DNA from: Verrucomicrobiota bacterium
GTDB taxonomy: Bacteria; Verrucomicrobiota; Verrucomicrobiia; Chthoniobacterales; Terrimicrobiaceae
Assembly: GCA_026398255.1 (NCBI GenBank)
Contig: JAPLTG010000015.1
Location: forward strand, 1 to 64,000
Direction: 5' to 3'
Length of the DNA stretch: 64,000 bases
This document shows positions 9,780-17,204 of this stretch, in pieces (positions within the stretch are counted from its first letter, which is position 1; each line of letters opens with the position of its first letter). The notes beneath the pieces were generated by a model. The model saw only the letters and a list, made by a program, of their open reading frames with translations, had not been told where the DNA came from and ran no database searches. Position numbers and translations under genes: made by a program.

Positions 9780-11219
9780 ATGAAATCAAATCTTCTGCGG
9801 GGTTTTATTCTTTTTGCTTCCTTGGCCGCGTTGTCCGAAGTGCGGGCACAGTCTGCTGCTGTGGAGCGACTGAATAGGACGAACGAAGCTGTTGCCGCTG
9901 ACAATACGACCATACAGGACAGTGCCATGACGATGATCAACAATCCCCTGAATCATGATTTTGGATCGGCGTTGAACGACCCGCACGGGGTGGTTCATGA
10001 TGGAAAAGTCTATCTGTTCGCGGGCCATGATTTCTCCCCGGACAATCCGACGTTTGTGATGAACGACTGGTGGGTCTGGTCGTCGGAAAACTTATTGGAC
10101 TGGAAATTGGAGAGCGTATTGGATCCAAAAGATACGTATCTCAAGCGTCCGCTCACGAGCTGTTGGGCTCCCTACGGCGCGTTTCGCCATGGCAAGTGCT
10201 ACTTTTATTTCTCCGTCGGCGGTGCTCAAGGCGGGGTGGTGGTGGGCGACTCTGTTAAGGGCCCGTGGCGCGACCCTCTGGGTAGGCCGCTGATTCCCAA
10301 GGGTTATGATGCGGATCTTCTCAAGGATGATGACGGCGAGTATTACATGGTATACGGGGTTTGGAACTACCATATCGCCCGCATGAATGAAGACATGATC
10401 AGCTTCGCCGAGGAGCCCCGCTTGATCACCATCAACAACCCCCGCGGTCCTTATAATCTGGATGGCAACAATAAAGAGCGACCGACCGATGACAAACCGT
10501 CGCTGCATAAACGCAACGGTATCTACTACCTATCGTGGAGCAGTTTCTACGCGGTGTCGGACTCCGTGTATGGTCCCTATGAATACCGGGGAACGGTGAT
10601 CAAACCGGAACTTCTTGCTCCGGAATACCGCAAAGGCAATGTGTGGATCGATCGGCACGGCAACTTTTTTGAATTTAACAACCAGTGGTATTACGTCGTC
10701 AACGATGCAAGTCAACCGGGTTACAAAGGCGTCTACCGGGCATCGGTCATGACCTATCTCCACTTTCTGGATAATGGCGACATGGCCCCGGTGCGTATCG
10801 ATTCGCTTGGGGTGGGCCAGTATAATGCGGATGGCGGACGCATCGAAGCCGAGAATTACTTTAAGGCTGTTCGGGCCGAGAAACGGGAATGCCCGGTCGG
10901 TGGGTTTGAGATGCGGAGCCTGACGTCGGGAAGCGAACTTTATTATCCCAACATCCACAACATTCCGGCTAATGCCACCTTGCATGTTTCGCTCGCGTGC
11001 GGAAGTGCGGTCGACGGGGCGATTGAGGTGCGCGACGGAAACCCGCAGGGACGTTTGCTGGGAGTATTACCGGTTTTGAATACCGGTGGCTGGGATACGT
11101 TTCAGACGGCGACATGCACGCTGAACAATGAAGCGGGCACCAGCAGCTTGTGCTTCGTCGTGAAAACAGAACGTGATCAGGAAGTGGTCCGGCTCGACGG
11201 ATTTTCGCTTACGAAATAA
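9780..11219 (+). CDS. GH43-family glycosidase with C-terminal CBM6-like domain
   Basis: Exported five-bladed beta-propeller enzyme of the GH43 type, typically acting on terminal arabinose, xylose or galactose. The start at 9780 is preferred to 9729: it follows an AGGA sequence and begins directly with a signal peptide (MKSNLLRGFILFASLAALSEVRA). Propeller motifs include NDPHGVVHDGKVYLF (base Asp), SCWAPYGAFRHGKCYFYFS, YDADLLKDDDGEYYMVYG and DDKPSLHKRNGIYYLSW, the region that normally carries the third carboxylate. From about residue 365 (GGRIEAENY) to the end is a CBM6-like jelly roll with the usual GGWDTFQTATC and LCFV strands. It opens the long co-directional run that continues to 34230. The family is clear; the substrate is not. 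Confidence 0.85.
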   Translation: MKSNLLRGFILFASLAALSEVRAQSAAVERLNRTNEAVAADNTTIQDSAMTMINNPLNHDFGSALNDPHGVVHDGKVYLFAGHDFSPDNPTFVMNDWWVWSSENLLDWKLESVLDPKDTYLKRPLTSCWAPYGAFRHGKCYFYFSVGGAQGGVVVGDSVKGPWRDPLGRPLIPKGYDADLLKDDDGEYYMVYGVWNYHIARMNEDMISFAEEPRLITINNPRGPYNLDGNNKERPTDDKPSLHKRNGIYYLSWSSFYAVSDSVYGPYEYRGTVIKPELLAPEYRKGNVWIDRHGNFFEFNNQWYYVVNDASQPGYKGVYRASVMTYLHFLDNGDMAPVRIDSLGVGQYNADGGRIEAENYFKAVRAEKRECPVGGFEMRSLTSGSELYYPNIHNIPANATLHVSLACGSAVDGAIEVRDGNPQGRLLGVLPVLNTGGWDTFQTATCTLNNEAGTSSLCFVVKTERDQEVVRLDGFSLTK

Positions 11220-11248
11220 GATTTAGAAGTGGAGCATTTAATTACGAT

Positions 11249-11434
11249 ATGAATATAAAGATACCGATCGCCGCTGCCCTTTCCGGGAGACGGTCTGCCC
11301 TCGCCTATGGAGGTAAGCAGTTTATGATTCCCAACTGCCTGATGGCCGGTGAATGGAGCCACGTGGCATTGATCATGAATTCCAACCAACAGAGAATGGA
11401 ACTGTATCTTAACGACGAGCTGATTCTCCAATAA
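11249..11434 (+). pseudogene. Orphan LamG-domain fragment with leader-like start
   Basis: A 61-residue frame. After a short start (MNIKIPIAAAL) it reads FMIPNCLMAGEWSHVALIMN and QQRMELYLNDEL. This matches the LamG segment inside the next gene (FVVPNCLKAGEWSHVAVAVD, QQRMEVYLNGKR at about 12805-12900). It is too short to fold as a LamG domain and stops 13 bp before the next ATG. Most likely it is a remnant of a duplicated LamG-bearing gene whose 5' end was fused to an internal piece. Confidence 0.65.
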
Positions 11435-11447
11435 TAAACATATAAAT

Positions 11448-14300
11448 ATGAAATACATTGCCCTGATTGGATGTGCTGCATTGCATCTTACTACCGCATT
11501 TGTCCTCTCCGCTGATACCATCGCACAGGGTGCTGAGACTGGAAAAGAGAGGCCCGATGGCAAATACAATGTCGTATGGACCTCCCCCAGCAAGGACTAC
11601 AACGGTTCCATGCCGATTGGGAATGGGGATCTGGCAGCGAATGTGTGGGTCGAGCCAACCGGAGATCTGATATTCTATCTATCAAAAAGCGACGCCTGGA
11701 CCGGTGGCCGGCCGGATCCCGAATTGGTGAAGCTGGGGCGGGTTCGAGTCCGTCTCGACAAGCCGCTTTTTCAAGAAGGCGCGACCTTCCGTCAGGAACT
11801 GGATTTAAAGACCGGAAGCATCACTATTGACTCGTCGGCTGGTGATTTGAAACGCTCGATCCGCTTCTGGATCGATGCAAATCGCCCAGTGGTTCATGTG
11901 GATATCGAAAGCTCGGTTCCCTGCTCCGCTGAGATCGCCCTGGAAAGCTGGCGAGCGGATGGACAATGGCTCCATGGTGGAGCGGAAAAAGATGTCATCC
12001 TGCCTTCGGATGGGCAAACAGTCCGATGGTATCAACGGAATGTGCATAGCGTCTTTGCCGATTCTTTCAAATTTCAGCATCTGGGAGATATTGTGGATCA
12101 GTTTACCGATCCGCTCATGAATCGCACTTTCGGTGGCCTGATTTCTGGCGAAGGTCTGAAGTCCAAAGATAATAAAACGCTCGTGACTTCGGCGCCCGCG
12201 AAGGAGATCGCCGTCAGTATCCATGCGCTCACGGCTCAAACAAAAACGCCCGAGGATTGGTTGGCACAACTCGAGCAACAGAGAAAGACGGTGGAAGCTT
12301 TTCCAAAGGGAGAGGCTTGGCCGGCTCATCTGAAATGGTGGCAGGATTTTTGGCAGAGAAGTTGGATCTATGTCACGCCCGGGCAGGAGCCCTCAAAAAA
12401 TGCGGTGACGAGTTTGATTCCTGCCAATGCGTTGAACTTTCGTTTCGGTGTTAGCAGCAAAGGGGGAGAGAAATTTCAGGGCCAGTTGGGACGAGCGAGT
12501 CTATTGAACCGCGCCTTGACCGAGGCCGAAATTAAAGAACTCGCTGGCAGCCAATCCTTGCCCGCTGGATTAAAAAAAGAGGACATCCTTTTCAGTTCCA
12601 CGCCCGAGCTTTATTCCGAGATCAAAGATTCCTCCGCGTGGACAGATGCCCCGGCGATGACCTTTGAGGCTTGGATCAAACCGGACGCGGTCGCCGCGAG
12701 TGCGAGGATTCTCGACAAAACAATGCCCGGTAGCGATGAGGGTTTTCTGCTCGACACCTGCCCAGGCAATGGATTGCGCCTGATTGCAGGCAAAAATAAC
12801 TTCGTTGTTCCGAATTGTTTGAAGGCGGGCGAATGGAGCCATGTCGCTGTGGCCGTAGATGCCAGTCAGCAGAGAATGGAAGTTTATCTCAATGGCAAAC
12901 GGGTGGCTGGTAGTAAGGAAAAAATCAGCGTTTCAGATGAGGCCTTTGAGGTGAGTCGGGCCTATCAACTCCAGCGCTGGGTCCAGGCCTGTGCCGGACG
13001 AGGCGCCTACCCCATTAAGTTCAACGGATCCCTTTTTACGGTAGATGGCATGGATAATTACCAGAATGTTCCGGAGGGATCATATGCTGGCCCTGACCAC
13101 CGTCGCTGGGGCGGACCTTACTGGTGGCAGAACACCCGGTTAATTTATTGGCCGATGCTGTATTCCGGCGATTACGACCAGATGGCTCCGCTTTTCACCA
13201 TGTATCGAAATATGCTGCCTCTTCTTAAAGAGCGAACACGCCGCTATTTTGGCCATGATGGGGTAAACTTCTCAGAGACCTCGCAGATGTGGGGTCTCAA
13301 TCGCAGACAGGATTTTGGCATGGGTAAAGAAAACCCGGATGTCTATTCGAAGTGTCCTTATACGAGGTATTACTGGGATGGCGGGCTGGAGATGTCCACC
13401 ATGTTGCTGGCCTATTATCTCAATACCCAAGATGAGGCTTTCGTAAAAGAGACGCTGCTGCCCATTGCGGATCAGGTGGTGATCTTCTATGACCAGCATT
13501 ACAAACGCACTCAAGATGGCAAATTGCATATCTCGCCTTCGCAGGTGCTGGAAACCTGGCATACGGCAGAGGATCCGATTACTGTCCTCGCCGGTCTCCG
13601 AACCGTGCTAGGCGGACTGCTGAAATTGCCCGATTCGTTGACTACAGCTGAACAGAGAGAGCGCTGGCAGCGATTTCTCGGCGAGGTGAAGGAACTTCCC
13701 ATCGCAGAGGAAGCTGGCAAGAAATGGTTAAAGCCAGCCTATGTATTCTCCGATCGCAAAAACTGTGAAAACCCCACGCTTTATGCGATCTTCCCCTACC
13801 CGATCTATGGTGTCGGGAAACCCGATCTGGAGATCGGTCGGGAATCCTTTGCGCGGCGCGATAACAAGCGCACGGGTGGTTGGCAGCAGGATTCGATCCA
13901 GGCCGCCCTGCTCGGTCTGACCGAGCAGGCGAAGACCTATCTCGTCCAGGCTGTCACCACAGAGAACCTCATGGGCAGCGCCAATGAAAAAGCGAACCGC
14001 CCGGATAGCCGCTTCCCGGCCTTCTGGGGCCCGAATTTCGACTGGATACCCGACCAGTGCCAAGCTTCCGTGATCCTCAATACGCTTCAATACATGCTCA
14101 TGCAGACCGATGGCAAAAAAATCAATCTGCTTCCGGCGTGGCCTAAAGACTGGAATGCCAACTTCAAGCTCCACGCGCCTTACAAAACCACCCTCGAAGG
14201 CCGTGTGGTCAACGGGGCGCTGGTGGATTTGAAAGTCACGCCCCAAACGCGCGCCAAGGATATTGTGAATGTCATGACCGCAGAGGGATCGGGGAAATAA
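11448..14300 (+). CDS. DUF5703 / GH95-like glycosidase with inserted LamG module
   Basis: A 950-residue exported protein. After a signal peptide comes a DUF5703 N-terminal beta domain (YNVVWTSPSKDYNGSMPIGN, GDLAANVWVEPTGDLIFYLS), then an (alpha/alpha)6 barrel resembling GH95 alpha-L-fucosidases (FEVSRAYQLQRWVQACAGRG, YPIKFNGSLFT, RLIYWPML) and a C-terminal beta domain (IYGVGKPDLEIG, INLLPAWPKDWN). Relative to the paralog at 29130, it carries about 180 extra residues (roughly 316-498; bases 12393-12941) between SWIYVTPG and the barrel. The insert contains LamG strands in reversed order. DUF5703 proteins are usually treated as glycosidases by fold; the substrate is unknown. It lies 8 bp upstream of the next GH2 gene, consistent with co-transcription. 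Confidence 0.8.
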   Translation: MKYIALIGCAALHLTTAFVLSADTIAQGAETGKERPDGKYNVVWTSPSKDYNGSMPIGNGDLAANVWVEPTGDLIFYLSKSDAWTGGRPDPELVKLGRVRVRLDKPLFQEGATFRQELDLKTGSITIDSSAGDLKRSIRFWIDANRPVVHVDIESSVPCSAEIALESWRADGQWLHGGAEKDVILPSDGQTVRWYQRNVHSVFADSFKFQHLGDIVDQFTDPLMNRTFGGLISGEGLKSKDNKTLVTSAPAKEIAVSIHALTAQTKTPEDWLAQLEQQRKTVEAFPKGEAWPAHLKWWQDFWQRSWIYVTPGQEPSKNAVTSLIPANALNFRFGVSSKGGEKFQGQLGRASLLNRALTEAEIKELAGSQSLPAGLKKEDILFSSTPELYSEIKDSSAWTDAPAMTFEAWIKPDAVAASARILDKTMPGSDEGFLLDTCPGNGLRLIAGKNNFVVPNCLKAGEWSHVAVAVDASQQRMEVYLNGKRVAGSKEKISVSDEAFEVSRAYQLQRWVQACAGRGAYPIKFNGSLFTVDGMDNYQNVPEGSYAGPDHRRWGGPYWWQNTRLIYWPMLYSGDYDQMAPLFTMYRNMLPLLKERTRRYFGHDGVNFSETSQMWGLNRRQDFGMGKENPDVYSKCPYTRYYWDGGLEMSTMLLAYYLNTQDEAFVKETLLPIADQVVIFYDQHYKRTQDGKLHISPSQVLETWHTAEDPITVLAGLRTVLGGLLKLPDSLTTAEQRERWQRFLGEVKELPIAEEAGKKWLKPAYVFSDRKNCENPTLYAIFPYPIYGVGKPDLEIGRESFARRDNKRTGGWQQDSIQAALLGLTEQAKTYLVQAVTTENLMGSANEKANRPDSRFPAFWGPNFDWIPDQCQASVILNTLQYMLMQTDGKKINLLPAWPKDWNANFKLHAPYKTTLEGRVVNGALVDLKVTPQTRAKDIVNVMTAEGSGK

Positions 14301-14308
14301 AAAACAGA

Positions 14309-17200
14309 ATGAGATTCGGATACCTACTCCTAGGGTTGGTTCTTGCGGCTCAGGTGTGCGCCTCCAAAGCGGAGGAGGCGACAGAGCCAAATGCCGGGGC
14401 GAGAAAAGTCCTATCCCAAGACGACGACTGGCATTTCCAAAAAGGGGATTCCCCTCTTCCAGGCCGGACGAAACTCGGTGGCTGGCGCTACCGCGTTGAT
14501 CCGCGTGGTGAGGCCTTAGCCAAAGAAGTCTCCACTCCAGGGTTGGATACTTCCGGCCCGGAGTGGGCGGCGGGGTCATATATTTCCCGAGGCAAGGACA
14601 CCACCGGGGAAGAGTGGCGCGAGGGCGGCAATCTCGGGCCCAAGGGCTCCGTCTTTCATGCTTGGTTCAGGACCGAGATCAAAGGCTTCGCCGCTCGCCG
14701 GCCGACGCTGGAATTTATTGGAGTCACGGGTGGTGATGCCGAGGTCTATGTCAATGGCACGAGGCTCAAGCAACACCGCGGTGGAAGGGCGGAGATGTTC
14801 ACTGTGGATGTCAGCAGCGTCTGGAACCCTACAGGGATCAATGTCATTGCCCTGCTGATGGAAGCGAAGGACAACGCCTACCTTGATTCGCCTGTCGAGT
14901 TGGTGGATTTGGACCAGACGGCTCTGCCGGCTACCTCCTGGGCAAGCCCCGCTTTTAACGATAGCGCATGGCGCGTCGTCTCGGTTCCTCACGATTACGT
15001 GGTCGAAGGCCCTGTGGGCACGCGTGGTCCCGATGGCTACACGCGTGAGATCGCGTGGTATCGGAAAAATCTGGTGCTGCCGACTTATGCGCCAGGCAGT
15101 CGTGTCTGGCTCGAATTTGATGGGGTTTACCGCGCCAGCCGCTATTGGCTGAATGGTCAGGAACTTGGCGTGCACAACAGCGGGTATGTGCCCTTCCGCT
15201 TTGATATCACCGCGTTGGTCAAGCCCGGAGACAATGCCCTCGCCGTGCGCGTTGATCCCAGATACGCCGAGGGCTGGTGGTATGATGGAGGCGGCATCTA
15301 CCGTCATGTCAGACTGGTGATCACGGCACCTATTCATGTCGCACCAGAGGGAATCTTCCTCACCACCACCATCCCGGATGCCAAGAATGGGATCGTTGCC
15401 CCGGCGACACTCCATATCGATGCAACGCTCCGCAATGATAGCGCAGATGCAACGGAAGCCGAGATTGTTCATGAGGTCTTGGGCCCCGATCAGAAGTCTG
15501 TTCAGCGGACCTCGGAGCGAATTCGTTTGGGAGTGGGCGAAATGAAACAAAAAGTCTCGCTGGAAATTCCCTCCGCTATGCTCTGGTCCTGCGAACATCC
15601 GGTTCTCTATTCGGTCCGCACGACCATCCAAATCAGGGGAGAGGTGGTTGACCAGGTCACCAATACCTTCGGTTTCCGAACCGTCGCCTTCGATGCCGAG
15701 CGCGGTTTCTTGCTCAACGGCGAACCGGTGAAAATCAAGGGCACCTGTAATCACGAAAGCCATTCCGGCGTCGGGGTGGCCATTCCTGATCGCCTTCATG
15801 TCTGGCGCCTCGAACAACTCAAGGCCATGGGCGGCAATGCGGTTCGCTGTTCTCACAGCGCCATGTCGCCCGTTTTCTACGATGCCTGTGATCGGCTTGG
15901 AATCCTTGTCATGGATGAATTCCGCCAATTTAGTGACGGCTACAGTGTCAAGGTGAACAGAAATGCGACTGCAGACCATTTGACCGACCAAATCAATCAA
16001 GTGAAGCGCAACCGCAACCATCCCTGCATTGTGATCTGGTCTATCTGCAACGAAGAAGCTCACGTCACAGAAAACGAGGACGGAGCCCGTCTGGCCAAGG
16101 CCTTTGTTAAAATGCTTCAGACATATGATGGCACTCGCCCGACCACAGCTTCAGCAGTCCACGGTTGGGCGAAAGAGGGTCTGTGCGGTGTGATCGATGT
16201 CGTCGGGGTGAATTACACGGCACCCAGATACGACAAGATTAGGGAAACATTCCCTACCAAGCCATTTCTGGGCACGGAGTCCTGTAGTGAAACCTCGACC
16301 CGTGGATTTTACGAACGCACCCCGTTTAAAAATACCATGGGTGCGGGCCCGACTTTGTATGGCGACGAAAAGAAAGGCTACTTGAGTAACTATAGCGAGA
16401 ACGGCCCCGGTTGGTATCAATCGTGCGAGGTGGGTTGGAAGGCTGTTGCAGCCCGGCCATGGATGGCCGGCTACTTCGTATGGACGGGCTTCGATTACAA
16501 AGGGGAACCGACGCCGTTCGCCCAGCCCGCTCAGCCTTCGATCAGTTCCTCCTTCGGGATCATGGACACCTGCGGATTCCCCAAGGATTCGTATTATTAT
16601 TACAAATCCTGGTGGGGCAGTGAACCGGTGCTGCATGTCTTTCCCCATTGGAACTGGGAGGGCAAGGAGGGCCAAGAGATTCCCGTTTGGGTTCATAGCA
16701 ACTGCGACGAGGTGGAGCTGTTTCTGAATGAAAAATCCCTCGGCAAAAAAAAGATGGAAAGAAACGGCCATCTGGAGTGGCAGGTGCCGTATGCCCCGGG
16801 AAAACTTGAGGCCAAGGGCATCAGCCAAGGCAAGCAGCTGAGTGCCGTGCGCGAAACTACCGGCGTCGCCGCAGGGATCGCTCTCGCGCCGGATCGCTCC
16901 GATCTCACGGCGGACGGCGCAGATTTGGCGTGGGTCGCGGTGAGCGTGGTGGATGAGAAGGGGCGCACAGTTCCGACGGCGAGCAATCTGATCCGCTTCT
17001 CAGTCACTGGGCCGGGGAAAATTCTCGGCGTCGGCAATGGAGACTCTTCCTGCCACGAACCGGACAAGGCAACGCAACGCTCAGCCTTCAACGGCTTGTG
17101 CATGGTGCTGGTGCAGACCACTCCCACGGGTGGTGACATCATGCTCACCGCAGAATCCGATGGGCTCAAGCGAGCCATGATGACGCTAAAGTCAAAATGA
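14309..17200 (+). CDS. GH2 beta-galactosidase-like enzyme with inserted N-terminal jelly roll
   Basis: Exported 963-residue GH2 enzyme with a cleavable leader (MRFGYLLLGLVLAAQVCAS). The first GH2 strand (LSQDDDWHFQKGD) is separated from the usual VPHDY segment (about residue 227) by about 150 residues that look like an extra jelly-roll module (LEFIGVTGGDAEVYVNGTRL). The sugar-binding, immunoglobulin-like and TIM-barrel domains follow. The acid/base is E582 in WSICNEE and the nucleophile E657 in LGTESCSE, both present. C-terminal beta domains include SNCDEVELFLN and a Big-like domain (PDRSDLTADGADLAW). The gene is followed 4 bp later by a paralog sharing the same architecture and an almost identical C-terminal third. 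Activity on beta-galactosides is the most likely but not proven. Confidence 0.9.
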   Translation: MRFGYLLLGLVLAAQVCASKAEEATEPNAGARKVLSQDDDWHFQKGDSPLPGRTKLGGWRYRVDPRGEALAKEVSTPGLDTSGPEWAAGSYISRGKDTTGEEWREGGNLGPKGSVFHAWFRTEIKGFAARRPTLEFIGVTGGDAEVYVNGTRLKQHRGGRAEMFTVDVSSVWNPTGINVIALLMEAKDNAYLDSPVELVDLDQTALPATSWASPAFNDSAWRVVSVPHDYVVEGPVGTRGPDGYTREIAWYRKNLVLPTYAPGSRVWLEFDGVYRASRYWLNGQELGVHNSGYVPFRFDITALVKPGDNALAVRVDPRYAEGWWYDGGGIYRHVRLVITAPIHVAPEGIFLTTTIPDAKNGIVAPATLHIDATLRNDSADATEAEIVHEVLGPDQKSVQRTSERIRLGVGEMKQKVSLEIPSAMLWSCEHPVLYSVRTTIQIRGEVVDQVTNTFGFRTVAFDAERGFLLNGEPVKIKGTCNHESHSGVGVAIPDRLHVWRLEQLKAMGGNAVRCSHSAMSPVFYDACDRLGILVMDEFRQFSDGYSVKVNRNATADHLTDQINQVKRNRNHPCIVIWSICNEEAHVTENEDGARLAKAFVKMLQTYDGTRPTTASAVHGWAKEGLCGVIDVVGVNYTAPRYDKIRETFPTKPFLGTESCSETSTRGFYERTPFKNTMGAGPTLYGDEKKGYLSNYSENGPGWYQSCEVGWKAVAARPWMAGYFVWTGFDYKGEPTPFAQPAQPSISSSFGIMDTCGFPKDSYYYYKSWWGSEPVLHVFPHWNWEGKEGQEIPVWVHSNCDEVELFLNEKSLGKKKMERNGHLEWQVPYAPGKLEAKGISQGKQLSAVRETTGVAAGIALAPDRSDLTADGADLAWVAVSVVDEKGRTVPTASNLIRFSVTGPGKILGVGNGDSSCHEPDKATQRSAFNGLCMVLVQTTPTGGDIMLTAESDGLKRAMMTLKSK

Positions 17201-17204
17201 TAGT

